Assembly: GCF_900100605.1 (NCBI RefSeq)
Contig: NZ_FNCN01000020.1
Location: 47,857 to 111,856 of the forward strand
Source: Sinosporangium album
GTDB lineage: Bacteria; Actinomycetota; Actinomycetes; Streptosporangiales; Streptosporangiaceae
Length of the DNA stretch: 64,000 nt
Direction: 5' to 3'
Shown here in pieces: positions 40,260-48,461 of the stretch (position 1 is the first letter of the stretch; each line of letters opens with the position of its first letter). A program made the translations under genes and the position numbers. A model generated the notes under the pieces. It had not been told where the DNA came from. It saw only the letters and a program-made list of their open reading frames with translations, and did no database searches.

Positions 40260-40633
40260 GCCGCGCCCGCCGCAAGCAGCGCCGACCGCCCAAAGGCGTG
40301 CCGCGCGCCATGCACCCCCGCTGGTCGGACGCCTCCCGCTGCCCCCGCACCGGCAAAGTCCGCCACAGCTCCCGGCAGGAAGCCCGCGCCTGGGCGAAGG
40401 TCCTCCACCCGGAGAACGTGTCGGCGTTCCTGTGCGACGCGTGCGGCTACTGGCACCTCGGCCACCTCCACTGGTCCGGCAGCCGCGCCCCCCGCGCCCT
40501 CTGCGCCGTCGACGACGCCATCGTCTACACCGAGCAGAGGATCGCCGACCGGCACGCGACCGCGCTCGGCCCGTCCGGGGTCGTCGCCCGGTGCGGCGAC
40601 CACTGGCACGTCACCCTCCTCCCCGCCGTGTGA
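40256..40633 (+). CDS. Zinc-finger phage protein
   Basis: A 125-residue protein from GTG 40256. CPRTGKVRHSSRQEARAWAK, then LCDACGYWHLGH, is a well-known actinophage zinc-ribbon pattern (Cys, helix, CxxC, WHLGH). The rest is basic and His-rich at the end (CGDHWHVTLLPA). Function unknown. Confidence 0.65.
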   Translation: MSRARRKQRRPPKGVPRAMHPRWSDASRCPRTGKVRHSSRQEARAWAKVLHPENVSAFLCDACGYWHLGHLHWSGSRAPRALCAVDDAIVYTEQRIADRHATALGPSGVVARCGDHWHVTLLPAV

Positions 40634-40666
40634 CCAAGCTCACACCCGGCGGGGGGATCGGGGCCA

Positions 40667-40695
40667 GACGTTAAACCCACCCGACCGCCAGAGTC
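40667..40695 (+). promoter_or_regulatory. Weaker late-type promoter match
   Basis: GACGTTAAAC (40667-40676), 12 bp, CAGAGTC (40689-40695). The first block matches well and the second poorly. The interval 40634-40964 is otherwise without a sizeable gene; it holds the 12-codon ORF at 40771 and a TTG-started extension of the HNH gene that I do not favour. Confidence 0.45.
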
Positions 40696-40770
40696 CTCCG
40701 CACGCGCCCCCTGGTGCCGCAACGCACGGCCGCCACCAGGGGGCCACCCCTCACCCCCGGGAGGACCAGC

Positions 40771-40809
40771 ATGACCCGCAAAACCCGCCGCAACCAGGCG
40801 AAACATTGA
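40771..40809 (+). CDS. Twelve-residue basic peptide ORF
   Basis: ATG 40771 follows GGGAGGA at a good distance and encodes MTRKTRRNQAKH before TGA. It is too short to judge by composition. It lies 76 bases after the weak late-type promoter and could be a real micro-protein or a leader peptide for the HNH gene. Confidence 0.25.
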   Translation: MTRKTRRNQAKH

Positions 40810-40964
40810 TCAATACGCTACACCCGGACGTAGAACACACGTTCGAAAACGCAAACGGCGACCCCGCAAGGAGCCGCCGCCGCGGACAGGGATCACAGGA
40901 CGCGCCAACGCCCTCCCCCCGTCTGCCTCACTCATCCGCCAACAAGCAACATGAGGAGGCCAAC

Positions 40965-41675
40965 GTGAGCGTAGTCGACGCTGCACACGGTCATGAAGGA
41001 AATCCCGCCCCCCTGGCCGACAGGCCGCCCCAGCCCCGCATCGAGGGCGACAACCTGATCATCCCGCTGACGCCCGTCCGGGCATCCACGCTTCGCAAGG
41101 CGATCGCCGAGCAGCGGCCGGCCGAACCCCAGCCCGCGAGGACCGTCGCCGGGCTACGGGAAGCCGCCGCCGCCTACGAGGACGACACGTTCGTGGAGCG
41201 CTACCTGTCGGAGGTGACGCGTGAGCGGACGCTGGCAGCGATCGGCGACGCGGCTGCGGCCCTGCTGTTCGACGTCGCCCGACAACTCGGGTGGGGCAGC
41301 GGCGATCCGTTGGTTGACGTCGAGATCTGGCTTTCGCGTGTGATCGAGGAGCACGGGGGCCTGCCGAAGTCCGGCTCCACCAAGACTCCGAGAGCACAAG
41401 CCGTTCCGGCAGGGCACAAGAAGCTCCACATCCTGGCCGAACGCGACGACGGATGGCGCTGCCACCACTGCGGGATCGGGCTGATCGACATCTGCTCCGA
41501 TGATGCCGACCTTATCCGCGATGCGTACGGCCGTTTCCTGATCAACCCAGACTCCAAGAAGCGGTTGGCCACCAAGGACCACCTGGTCCCCCAATCGATG
41601 AACGGGTCCCACGATCCCGCGAATCTCGTCCTGGCCTGCCAGCCGTGCAACACCCAGCGGGGGGCTTACGCCTGA
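40965..41675 (+). CDS. HNH endonuclease
   Basis: A 236-residue protein. GTG 40965 is chosen because GAGGAGG lies 6 bases upstream; the frame could open at TTG 40806. The C-terminus has CHHCG, then ATKDHLVPQSMNGSHDPANL and CQPCNTQRG, a complete HNH fold with two zinc CxxC pairs. The N-terminal 150 residues are helical and of unknown role. HNH enzymes near packaging or replication genes may aid packaging or mobility. Confidence 0.8.
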   Translation: MSVVDAAHGHEGNPAPLADRPPQPRIEGDNLIIPLTPVRASTLRKAIAEQRPAEPQPARTVAGLREAAAAYEDDTFVERYLSEVTRERTLAAIGDAAAALLFDVARQLGWGSGDPLVDVEIWLSRVIEEHGGLPKSGSTKTPRAQAVPAGHKKLHILAERDDGWRCHHCGIGLIDICSDDADLIRDAYGRFLINPDSKKRLATKDHLVPQSMNGSHDPANLVLACQPCNTQRGAYA

Positions 41676-42685
41676 TGGCCACCACCAACAGCACCGTCAT
41701 TCGCCGTGGCCGTATGCGAGGCGACCGCTTCACCCAGGTGTCCAACGACCTGGCCCGCGACCAGCGGCTCACCCGGCGCGCGCGAGGACTGTTCGTCGAG
41801 CTGGCCTCTCACCAGGAGGGGTGGCAGACCAGCATCGCCAAGCTGGCCGACCTCGGCCCCGAGGGGACGCACGCGATCCGCGGTGCGATCGAGGAGTTGG
41901 AGAAGTACGGGTACCTCGTGCGGACGTTGAGCCGCGACCCGAAGACGTCCAGGGTTGTCGGCTGCGAGTACTGGATCACCGACTGCCCCGAGGAGTATCA
42001 GACCAGCTCAGAGCCGTCGTCAGAAAATCAGACAGTGGATGGGGGCGAGAGTTCTCCCAGCTCAGAGCCGTCGTCAGAGAACCTGACGACGGCTGAGCTG
42101 ATATCAGGCCAGCCAATATCAGATGGCCGCACGCATAAGAAGACCAACTCTCAGAAGACCACTTCTAAGAATCTTCGGGAGCTGCCTCCTTCGTCGGCAT
42201 CTCCCGCGCCGGGCGGGCAGCAGGGGCTTCTCGTCGACGAATCCACCCCAGCCCCCGCCGACCCCGCCCCCTCCTCGTCGAGGAAGCCGTCGGGGAAGCG
42301 GAAGGTGAAGGAGCGCAGCGAGCAGGACAAGGCGCGGTTCGATCTCGCTCACGAGGTCGCTACCAGTTGGTGGGAGCGCTGCACTCAGCTGAACATCCCG
42401 AACCTGGCGAAGCCGCGGTTCGTCGGGTTCCGGTCGATGCTCGACAACGCGCTGCGGGAGTGCGGCGAGGTCGAGCTGAAGTGGGCGCTGGAGGACCTGA
42501 AGTCGGCGTTCCCGTCCGCCAAGCAGCTCGAGAACGCAATCGCCCGTCGTCGTGGTGTCGCACCGCCAAGGTCTGGCGGGGGCTGGGGTGCTTCGGGGCA
42601 GCCTGCAAACCATTGGGCGGGGTCGGCGGGGGCGCACAACCCTGACGACCCGCATCACGAGGAGATCCGGAGGGCTTTCGGATGA
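41675..42685 (+). CDS. Winged-helix replication initiator (DnaD/helicase-loader partner type)
   Basis: A 336-residue protein. The first 110 residues form a winged helix (RFTQVSNDLARDQRLTRRAR, then AKLADLGPEGTHAIRGAIEE and YGYLVRTLSRD), as in phage replication initiators. A Ser/Pro-rich linker with two SSEPSSEN repeats follows. The C-terminal domain is conserved (ARFDLAHEVATSWWERCTQL, KPRFVGFRSMLDNALRE). It overlaps the helicase loader gene (ATGA), as in typical initiator-loader pairs. TGATG coupling to the HNH gene defines the start. Confidence 0.7.
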   Translation: MATTNSTVIRRGRMRGDRFTQVSNDLARDQRLTRRARGLFVELASHQEGWQTSIAKLADLGPEGTHAIRGAIEELEKYGYLVRTLSRDPKTSRVVGCEYWITDCPEEYQTSSEPSSENQTVDGGESSPSSEPSSENLTTAELISGQPISDGRTHKKTNSQKTTSKNLRELPPSSASPAPGGQQGLLVDESTPAPADPAPSSSRKPSGKRKVKERSEQDKARFDLAHEVATSWWERCTQLNIPNLAKPRFVGFRSMLDNALRECGEVELKWALEDLKSAFPSAKQLENAIARRRGVAPPRSGGGWGASGQPANHWAGSAGAHNPDDPHHEEIRRAFG

Positions 42686-43512
42686 GCAGTCTCACTCTCG
42701 ACGTTTCCGGTCGCGGCCGTGGTTCCTCCGGTGCGTTGGGGCATCGGTTCGGTGACAGCGCGCGTGCGTGGGTGGATCGTGCCGGTGCTGAGGGGCGCGC
42801 GGCCTATGAGCGGGGTTTGGCGCGAAGCCGTACGGCTGAGGGGTTGTTCCCTTCCCGTGAGGACGATCTCCGTGAGGCTCAGGAGACGGTACGGGCGTTG
42901 CAGGCGCGCAACCGTGCCCGCTGGTGGGAGCGGTGCCTTTCGGGCGTGTACGCCGACTATGCGGCCGCGGCGGTGGAGACGTTGACACCGGATCAGGACC
43001 CGGGTGGGCGGGTGTCGGGATGGCTGGAGTCCGGCTCTCGGACGCTGCTGATCGCGGGTGAGAACTCAAGGGGCAAGACGTGGTCGGCGTTCGCGGTGGG
43101 GAACCAGGCCGCCGCCGTCGCACCATTGCCGATGTGGGTGGTGGCATGGAACAGCGCCGACCTGGACGCGGCCCTGCGCCCCTCCTCCCCGAACTGCGAC
43201 AAGGTCATGGAGCACGCGTCCGAATGCGACCTGCTGATCCTCGACGACCTGGGCGCCGAGAAGGTGACGGAATGGACGCTTGAGCAGCTCTACCGGATCG
43301 TGGACGCCCGGGTCCGCAACCGGCGCCGCCTGGTGGTGACCACCAACCTGCCCTACGACGAGCGCGGATTCTCCGGCAGCACGGCCCCGGCGGGTCCGGT
43401 GACGCCGAACCTGGTCGGCCGGTACGGGCACCGCATCACCGAACGCCTCATCCATGAGGCGACCATGGTGCGGGTCACGGGCCCGTCGTGGCGCAGGCCG
43501 GTGCCATTCTGA
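42682..43512 (+). CDS. DnaC/IstB-like helicase loader
   Basis: A 276-residue AAA+ ATPase. Walker A is GENSRGKTW (126-134) and Walker B is LLILDDLG (184-191). Sensor-1 residues follow in VVTTNLPYDERG, with a late Arg-rich region (GRYGHRITERLIHEA). It would place the host helicase at the phage origin with the wHTH initiator encoded just before it. Confidence 0.85.
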   Translation: MSSLTLDVSGRGRGSSGALGHRFGDSARAWVDRAGAEGRAAYERGLARSRTAEGLFPSREDDLREAQETVRALQARNRARWWERCLSGVYADYAAAAVETLTPDQDPGGRVSGWLESGSRTLLIAGENSRGKTWSAFAVGNQAAAVAPLPMWVVAWNSADLDAALRPSSPNCDKVMEHASECDLLILDDLGAEKVTEWTLEQLYRIVDARVRNRRRLVVTTNLPYDERGFSGSTAPAGPVTPNLVGRYGHRITERLIHEATMVRVTGPSWRRPVPF

Positions 43513-43682
43513 TGGGCCGTGATCGGGAAGGCCGTGCCGTGGTGACCGCCCGAGGAGACGGCGACGTCGCCCACCACCGCGACGAGGTGCGTGTCTGGCT
43601 CGCAGACCGGACGTGCCGGTGGGCCTGCGCCTGCGCCTGCCACACCCCCCGCGCCGCCCAGCCGAAAGAAGGCCAGTCGTGA
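43512..43682 (+). CDS. Small His/Cys protein
   Basis: A 56-residue protein starting at ATG 43512 (TGATG overlap with the helicase loader). It contains HHRDEV and CRWACACACH, a possible metal site. The frame is short but is framed by overlaps on both sides. Function unknown. Confidence 0.45.
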   Translation: MGRDREGRAVVTARGDGDVAHHRDEVRVWLADRTCRWACACACHTPRAAQPKEGQS

Positions 43683-44431
43683 TCCGGCTGCACCGCCACC
43701 AGTGGATCGACGTCGACCAGGTCGGCCGCATCGTGACCCAGCGGTGCAGCAGGTGCGGCACCACCCGGCTGCGTATCCGCAGCGCCCCGCCCTCGGAAAG
43801 GACCCTCCCCATGGACAGCCCTCACAACCCGCGCGCCCTGGAACTCGCACGCGACGCCCTGACCGCCGCCATCGCAGGCGACGCCGACAAAGCCGAGACG
43901 GCGCTCCAGGCCATCGCCGACGAGACCGGCCCCGACGGCACATACTCGGCGATCTTGGCGTGGTGCGACACCCTCATCGACCGCCTCGGATTGGACACCA
44001 CGGGAAAGCTCGTCATCCCCGGCTGGCTGAACGCGGCCACCGGCAGGATGACCGGCCCCGCCGACACGCCCGTCACCGTCGTGTGGGCGGGCAGGCTCAT
44101 CACCGCCCGCGCGAACAGCGACCTGGACCAGTACACGGCGCTGCTGGACGCCCTCCCGGACGACGACCTGGTGGTGGGCGAGCACGTGTGGGAGCTGCTG
44201 TCCACCGTGGCGCTGATGCTGTGTGACGTGGCGGGCGGCACCCCCCGCCAGAGCCGCGGCGCCTACATCAACGGCGACGACGGCTACCCGTGGCTCACCT
44301 GCGGAACCTGCCAGGAGCCGCTCCTTCTCGTCGAGGCCGGCGTCCGCCTGTCGGCGATGAACGCCGGCGTCGACACGCACACCTGCGCCCCCGGCTCCCG
44401 CCGCCCGCTCACCGCCAGGGAGACCACGTGA
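43679..44431 (+). CDS. Uncharacterised protein with N-terminal zinc ribbon
   Basis: A 250-residue frame from GTG 43679 (overlap). The first 40 residues have HRHQWIDVDQVGRIVTQRCS followed by RCGTTRLR, a CxxC half-ribbon. From MDSPHNPRALELARDALTAA (ATG 43811, good ribosome-binding site GGAAAGGA) a second, helical domain runs on with a final CGTCQEPLLLVEAG CxxC. These may be two genes read in one frame. No known family. Confidence 0.5.
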   Translation: MIRLHRHQWIDVDQVGRIVTQRCSRCGTTRLRIRSAPPSERTLPMDSPHNPRALELARDALTAAIAGDADKAETALQAIADETGPDGTYSAILAWCDTLIDRLGLDTTGKLVIPGWLNAATGRMTGPADTPVTVVWAGRLITARANSDLDQYTALLDALPDDDLVVGEHVWELLSTVALMLCDVAGGTPRQSRGAYINGDDGYPWLTCGTCQEPLLLVEAGVRLSAMNAGVDTHTCAPGSRRPLTARETT

Positions 44432-44718
44432 CACCGACCTCCATGGCCATCCGCAGGGCCCGCTGCGAGCCCTGCGATTTCGGCGTCTGCCCCGAGCTCA
44501 ACGCCGACGAAGGGTGGGCGAAGGAGCTGGAACGGCGTGCCCGCATCGATCGCGGGCCGGTCGTCCGCACCTACGTCGCCCAGCCGCGGGTCGACCCCAA
44601 GGCCAAGCCGAAGGAGCTCATCCCCGACCACCGCGACCCCACCACCCCCAAGCCCTCCAGTCCGCCGAGCGAGGAGTACCTCGCCGCACGACGCGCACTC
44701 GCCAGGGAGACCACTTGA
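44428..44718 (+). CDS. Small Cys-motif protein
   Basis: A 96-residue protein from GTG 44428, preceded by AGGGAGACCAC. N-terminal CEPCDFGVCPELN gives three Cys; the rest is charged and Pro-rich (PKAKPKELIPDHRDPTTPKP). It ends with LAARRALARETT, like the preceding gene's RETT end, and the same GGGAGACCAC precedes the next start. This suggests a tandem array of related start regions. Confidence 0.5.
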   Translation: MTPTSMAIRRARCEPCDFGVCPELNADEGWAKELERRARIDRGPVVRTYVAQPRVDPKAKPKELIPDHRDPTTPKPSSPPSEEYLAARRALARETT

Positions 44719-45386
44719 ACCACCCCGGCATCGCCGAGTACCTCACCGCGCTCCGAGACGAACTCGCTCGGGCCGCACCCCACGTGCTCGCCCGACAGGC
44801 CGCCGCGCTGGCCGGGCTCGACGCCATCCTCCGCGGCAAGAACCCCGAACCTCGCCACAAGCCGGGAGACCACGTGACCCGAGACATCCGCGCTTTCATC
44901 ACCGCCCGCCTCGACGAAGACGAGCAGATCGCACGCGCCGCGCTCCTCGGCACGCACGGAGCCTGGGACTGCTACACCGACAACCTGGGAAACCTGCACG
45001 TCGAGTACGCCGTGACCGGCCCATCGGTCGCCCCCCTCGGGGACGCCAGGTGGCCCGGCGCACACGACCGGGGCCGCCACATCGCCCGCCACGACCCCGC
45101 CCGCGCCCTGCGCGATGTCGCGGCCAAGCGGAAGATCCTCGAGCGGCACCGGCCGCGTCCCACGGCCGGTGCCGCGTGTCGTGGCTGCGGCCTTGACGCC
45201 CACGAGGAGCCCGCCGCGACCGACGTCGCGCGCTGCCCCGTGCTGCTCGCCCTCGCCGAGGTCTACGCCGACCACCCCGACTACCTCGCCGAGTGGGCGA
45301 CGCCCCCGGCCGCCGGCGACCAGACCGGCCGCAAATGCCCCGACTGGTGCGGGTGCCACGACGACACCACGGAGACCGACCGATGA
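44715..45386 (+). CDS. DUF6221-family protein with N-terminal extension
   Basis: The frame opens at TTG 44715 (overlap with the preceding stop) and closes at 45386. The DUF6221 part begins at GTG 44873 (VTRDIRAFITARLDEDEQIA), again after GGGAGACCAC. It has HIARHDPARALRDVAAKRKI and a Cys-containing end (ACRGCG; CPVLLALAEVYADHPDYLAEW). The first 52 codons may be a separate short protein fused in frame. DUF6221 is common in actinophages and prophages; role unknown. Confidence 0.6.
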   Translation: MNHPGIAEYLTALRDELARAAPHVLARQAAALAGLDAILRGKNPEPRHKPGDHVTRDIRAFITARLDEDEQIARAALLGTHGAWDCYTDNLGNLHVEYAVTGPSVAPLGDARWPGAHDRGRHIARHDPARALRDVAAKRKILERHRPRPTAGAACRGCGLDAHEEPAATDVARCPVLLALAEVYADHPDYLAEWATPPAAGDQTGRKCPDWCGCHDDTTETDR

Positions 45387-45595
45387 CCACCCTGCGAGAC
45401 GCCCTCCGCGCCGAACTCCGCGCCGCCCTCGCCCGCGCCGGCATCACCCAAGCCGCCGCAGCCCGCCGGCTCGGCATCAGCCCCAAACACCTGTCCCAGA
45501 TGCTCACCGGCAAGGCGGGCGTCAACCTCGACATCGCCACGCTGTGCGGCCGGGAGCTCGCGATCCGCAGCCGCCGCGCCCGGAGGAGCAAGTGA
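45383..45595 (+). CDS. Small XRE-type HTH protein
   Basis: A 70-residue protein coupled by ATGA. LRAALARAGITQAAAARRLG, then ISPKHLSQMLTGKAGVNLDI, is a complete five-helix XRE/Cro fold with a basic end. It could be a phage regulator acting on one of the repeated operators; its target is unknown. Confidence 0.75.
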   Translation: MTTLRDALRAELRAALARAGITQAAAARRLGISPKHLSQMLTGKAGVNLDIATLCGRELAIRSRRARRSK

Positions 45596-45645
45596 CCGAC
45601 ACGACCAAGATCGACCCCCACGACGCCAGCCAGGAGGACCGATGA
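45592..45645 (+). CDS. 17-residue ORF sharing its start with the next gene's internal sequence
   Basis: GTG 45592 encodes VTDTTKIDPHDASQEDR and overlaps genes at both ends. Its first 24 bases recur exactly at 45750 inside the next gene (VTDTTKIDTYRERL). It may be a remnant left by recombination between the two copies, or a coupling peptide. Low confidence as a functional gene. Confidence 0.3.
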   Translation: MTDTTKIDPHDASQEDR

Positions 45646-46241
45646 CCGACCCGAACGCCGACTACCTCGCCGCACGCCACCGCACCGAGCGCGAGATGCG
45701 CGCCTTCCGCGACTTCTTCTTCCCGCCCGCCACGGCACCGGAGCCGCACGTGACCGACACGACCAAGATCGACACCTACCGCGAGCGCCTCGCCGACGCC
45801 CTCGCCGACGCCTGGGGCCTCCACGTGCCCCTCTGCCCCCACACCGAGACCATCCCGACAGGCGCCCTCGTCGACGCCGTCCTCGCCGTCCCCAGGCCAG
45901 GCGACGACCCCACCAGCCTCGCCACCGAACTTCGCGCCACCATCGCCGACCTCGACGCCCACATCGAGCAGCGCGCCCAAGAACGCGCCGCGGCGATGAC
46001 CGCCACCGTCGAGGAACGGCTGGAGTCCGAGCTCGACGACGCCCGCACCGAACTCGAAGAGGTCCGAGAGCGCGCAGGCGCCGACCGGCAGCGCCAGGAA
46101 GACCTCCTCGCCGAGCTCCGCCGCCAGATCGACAGCGTTGTCCGCCGAAACGACCGACTCACCACCGTCCTCGCCGACCTCGTCCGGGCCGCGAAACCCG
46201 CCCAAGACCGCTTTCGTCGCCTCCTCCACTCCTCCCGCTAG
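45642..46241 (+). CDS. Coiled-coil protein
   Basis: A 199-residue protein. An N-terminal short domain (DPNADYLAARHRTEREMRAF), then from GTG 45750 a second possible start (VTDTTKIDTYRERLADALAD). The C-terminal 110 residues are a long charged coiled coil (ATIADLDAHIEQRAQERAAA, then RAGADRQRQEDLLAELRRQI). Function unknown. Confidence 0.5.
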   Translation: MTDPNADYLAARHRTEREMRAFRDFFFPPATAPEPHVTDTTKIDTYRERLADALADAWGLHVPLCPHTETIPTGALVDAVLAVPRPGDDPTSLATELRATIADLDAHIEQRAQERAAAMTATVEERLESELDDARTELEEVRERAGADRQRQEDLLAELRRQIDSVVRRNDRLTTVLADLVRAAKPAQDRFRRLLHSSR

Positions 46242-46262
46242 CCAGACGGAGCTGATCTGACC

Positions 46263-46463
46263 GTGGCCACCCCCACCGCCAAACGCCGAATCAAAAAAGC
46301 CGTAGCCGTTTTCCCCGGCCGTGACGGCTGGTGTTACACCAGCGGCGAAGACGCCTATGTCGAACTCGCCGTGCGCCTGGTCGACCTCGGGCTGACGGTC
46401 GACCAGGCCGTGGAACTCCTGCAATTGGCCTACGACACCGCCGCCGCAGAGTTCGGGAAGTAG
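46263..46463 (+). CDS. Small basic-N-terminal protein
   Basis: A 66-residue protein from GTG 46263, weak ribosome-binding site. TAKRRIKKAVAVFPGRDGWC is followed by an amphipathic helix LVDLGLTVDQAVELLQLAYD. No family recognised. Confidence 0.5.
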   Translation: MATPTAKRRIKKAVAVFPGRDGWCYTSGEDAYVELAVRLVDLGLTVDQAVELLQLAYDTAAAEFGK

Positions 46464-46551
46464 CCGCGGCTCCCACAGCGGCGCCGAAGCCCTCCGCCGC
46501 TCTGATCCCCCCCTTTTCCTCTGTACGCCGTTCACATGCAAGGAGCCCTTG

Positions 46552-46905
46552 GTGAGCACCGGTTTCGATCCTGACCGCGTCCACTGGCACACCCTCGCCT
46601 TCACTCCGGCGCCGCCCGGCTGGCTGCTGCTGTTCCTCGACCCCTCCATGCCCGAGGGGTACAGCACCATGCCGATGCCGGGCTGGCTCACTCAGCAGGC
46701 GTGGAGCCTTGACCCCGGCAGCGGCGCCGTCACACCCCGCCCCCACGGCGAAGTGCGGGTGGTCGCCGCCGCCATGGACCACGGCGTCGTCGAACCGGCC
46801 GAGCAGACGGTGAATTTCTGGCGTGCCCTCGCCCCGCCCTTCGAGCCGCCCGACCCTGACGAGGTCGCCTCAGAACTCGCCGTCTACAAGCAGGGGCGCG
46901 TGTGA
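46552..46905 (+). CDS. Uncharacterised phage protein
   Basis: A 117-residue protein. GTG 46552 lies 6 bases after AAGGAG; TTG 46549 is too close. It has WHTLAFTPAPPGWLLLFLDP and WSLDPGSGAVTPRPHGEVRV. Overlaps the next gene (GTGA). Function unknown. Confidence 0.55.
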   Translation: MSTGFDPDRVHWHTLAFTPAPPGWLLLFLDPSMPEGYSTMPMPGWLTQQAWSLDPGSGAVTPRPHGEVRVVAAAMDHGVVEPAEQTVNFWRALAPPFEPPDPDEVASELAVYKQGRV

Positions 46906-47330
46906 CCGGCCCGTGCCCGGCGTGCGGCGGCGTCCTGCCCAGTGCAGGCCGCACCGGCGACGTGTGCGGGTGCGGCCTGCACTGGGGGGACACCCCCGCT
47001 GTGGGAAGGGCCGCGCGGCGGGTCCGCGACGCCGGCATCGTCGCCGACTACCGGCGGGGCGACCCCGTCGAACGGATCGCCGCCCGCCACGGCGTGTCAC
47101 GGGGGCGTGTCTCCCAGATCGCCGCCACCGTAGGGATACCTTTGCGGCGGCCCCAGAACGCCCCCAAAGGGGTGGACGCCGCCCGCGTGATCGCCGACCG
47201 GCGGCACGGCCTGAAGATCCGGCAGATCGCCGAACGGCACGGCGTGACCGAATCCACGGTGCGGCACCACCTCGGGTTGACCCGCCGCGCCGCCGCGGCC
47301 CGCGTCGGCGGCGTCCGGCGGGGACGCTAA
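46902..47330 (+). CDS. Zinc-ribbon plus double HTH regulator
   Basis: A 142-residue protein from GTG 46902. The N-terminus has CPACG and CGCGLHWG (Cys 5, 8, 22, 24), a zinc ribbon. Two helix-turn-helices follow: GDPVERIAARHGVSRGRVSQ (about 52-71) and LKIRQIAERHGVTESTVRHH (about 103-122), then a basic tail. They resemble sigma region 4 or recombinase HTH domains. Two HTHs with a fixed gap suit a bipartite site, so this is a candidate regulator of one of the repeated promoter motifs. Inference only. A late-type promoter overlaps its 3-prime end. Confidence 0.65.
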   Translation: MTGPCPACGGVLPSAGRTGDVCGCGLHWGDTPAVGRAARRVRDAGIVADYRRGDPVERIAARHGVSRGRVSQIAATVGIPLRRPQNAPKGVDAARVIADRRHGLKIRQIAERHGVTESTVRHHLGLTRRAAAARVGGVRRGR

Positions 47331-47351
47331 CCCGCCCGCCGCGCCACCCTC
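47323..47351 (+). promoter_or_regulatory. Late-type bipartite promoter
   Basis: GACGCTAACC (47323-47332) overlaps the stop of the HTH gene; 12 bp, then CACCCTC (47345-47351). GTG 47392 is 40 bases further on. Confidence 0.65.
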
Positions 47352-47391
47352 GCAGACACACGCCTGTTCTGCGAGGAAGGACCCGCTTGTT

Positions 47392-47550
47392 GTGACTGGC
47401 AAGTCTGCCCGGGCCGCTGTGTGGCGGTGCCTTATCCCCCGGTGCCCGACACGAGGCCGCGCCGCCGCCGCACCCGACCGCGCCGCGGCCGAGGCTGCTT
47501 TCCACCGCCACTACCTGGACGTCCATTTCGACCGTGGGCAGGCGCGGTGA
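47392..47550 (+). CDS. Small Cys/His protein
   Basis: A 52-residue protein from GTG 47392, with GGAAGGA upstream and a late-type promoter before that. It contains WRCLIPRCPTRG and AEAAFHRHYLDVHFDRG, a possible zinc finger with CxxxxC and HxH elements, a pattern seen in small actinophage proteins. Its stop overlaps the start of the next gene (GTGA), supporting translation. Confidence 0.6.
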   Translation: MTGKSARAAVWRCLIPRCPTRGRAAAAPDRAAAEAAFHRHYLDVHFDRGQAR

Positions 47551-47882
47551 CGGCCGCCGGTGTGCTGGCCGGGCTGCTGGCGGTGTGCGCGGTGTGCCTG
47601 GCGGTGGCCTTGTGGGGGTGGATGTCGGCGCGGTCGGCAACCGACCGCGCGTGGGCGCTGCTGAAGGCCGAGCAGGAACGCGGCGACCGCCTGGAGGACA
47701 GGCTCCGCCGGCTGGTGGGGATTCTTGCGCCGCTGCCGCGGATGCTGCGGGCGGGGCAGCGGATGGAGATCCAGCAGTGCGACATGGATGCGCTGTCGGT
47801 GCTGGTGGAGCACGACATCTACGACTCCGAGGGTGAGCGGATGCTTTCGATCGTCGACTCGTATTACCGCGAACCCGACTAG
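47547..47882 (+). CDS. Small membrane protein
   Basis: A 111-residue protein from GTG 47547. An N-terminal transmembrane segment (AAGVLAGLLAVCAVCLAVAL) is followed by a coiled-coil-like cytoplasmic part (ALLKAEQERGDRLEDRLRRL) and an acidic end. Co-transcribed with the 52-residue gene. Perhaps a lysis or exclusion accessory; not recognised. Confidence 0.55.
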   Translation: MTAAGVLAGLLAVCAVCLAVALWGWMSARSATDRAWALLKAEQERGDRLEDRLRRLVGILAPLPRMLRAGQRMEIQQCDMDALSVLVEHDIYDSEGERMLSIVDSYYREPD

Positions 47883-47934
47883 ACACCACTCGAAATCAGC
47901 GCTACGCTTTGAGTGTCAATCAGGGCGTAAGCGG
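47882..47934 (+). promoter_or_regulatory. Early-type promoter/operator, copy B
   Basis: TAGACA (47880-47885), 17 bp, TACGCT (47903-47908) form a sigma70-like promoter. GACACCACTCGAAAT lies over the -35 side and TTTGAGTGTC (47908-47917) just after the -10. GGGCGTAAGCGGCG follows (47924-47937). Closely matches copy C at 55.15 kb and the minus-strand copies A and D. Confidence 0.7.
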
Positions 47935-47964
47935 CGCACCTGGTTGTGTGGCCGGAAGGAAACC

Positions 47965-48321
47965 ATGCTCATGCTCCCGTTCGAAAAACTGTGCGGCCCC
48001 GAGCTGACCAGCGCCGGATTCGGCGCGGGCCGCCTCACCGACCGCAACGCCGACCACGGCCGCTGGTACATCCGCACCCACCGCACCCACAACACCGAGG
48101 TCGAGGTCGACCAGGAGAACGGCAACGTGACCGTCTCCCGCCTCACCGACCGCAACGCCGACTGGATCGCCCACAGCGTCACCTTCCCGCACGAGGTCCC
48201 CCCGGCCCTCATCGCCGCCTACGCGGCCATGGTCGACCGCTACGACGAGGCCCGCCACAGCCACCCGGCCGCCACCATCACCGCCGCCGAACTCGCCGGC
48301 CTCTCCAGGAAGGCCGCCTGA
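47965..48321 (+). CDS. Uncharacterised protein behind an early-type promoter
   Basis: A 118-residue protein from ATG 47965 (GGAAGGAAA upstream). An internal duplication of a short strand motif is seen: GRLTDRNADHGRWYI and SRLTDRNADWIAHS. The C-terminal half is helical (VPPALIAAYAAMVDRYDEAR). It overlaps the next short ORF. Function unknown. Confidence 0.55.
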   Translation: MLMLPFEKLCGPELTSAGFGAGRLTDRNADHGRWYIRTHRTHNTEVEVDQENGNVTVSRLTDRNADWIAHSVTFPHEVPPALIAAYAAMVDRYDEARHSHPAATITAAELAGLSRKAA

Positions 48322-48392
48322 TGCCGCGCACCACCCTCATCCTCGCCGACAACGCCGAATGGAAGCGGCTCGCCCGACCCGCCACCACCTGA
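48321..48392 (+). CDS. 23-residue ORF
   Basis: ATG 48321 overlaps the preceding TGA (TGATG) and encodes MPRTTLILADNAEWKRLARP ATT. Coupling to the upstream gene argues for translation, but length allows no domain call. Confidence 0.3.
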   Translation: MPRTTLILADNAEWKRLARPATT

Positions 48393-48461
48393 CAGCCCCG
48401 CCCCGAACCGCCCCCACACCAGCAGGGTGCGGGGGCACCCCTAACAAACCGGAGAAAACCC

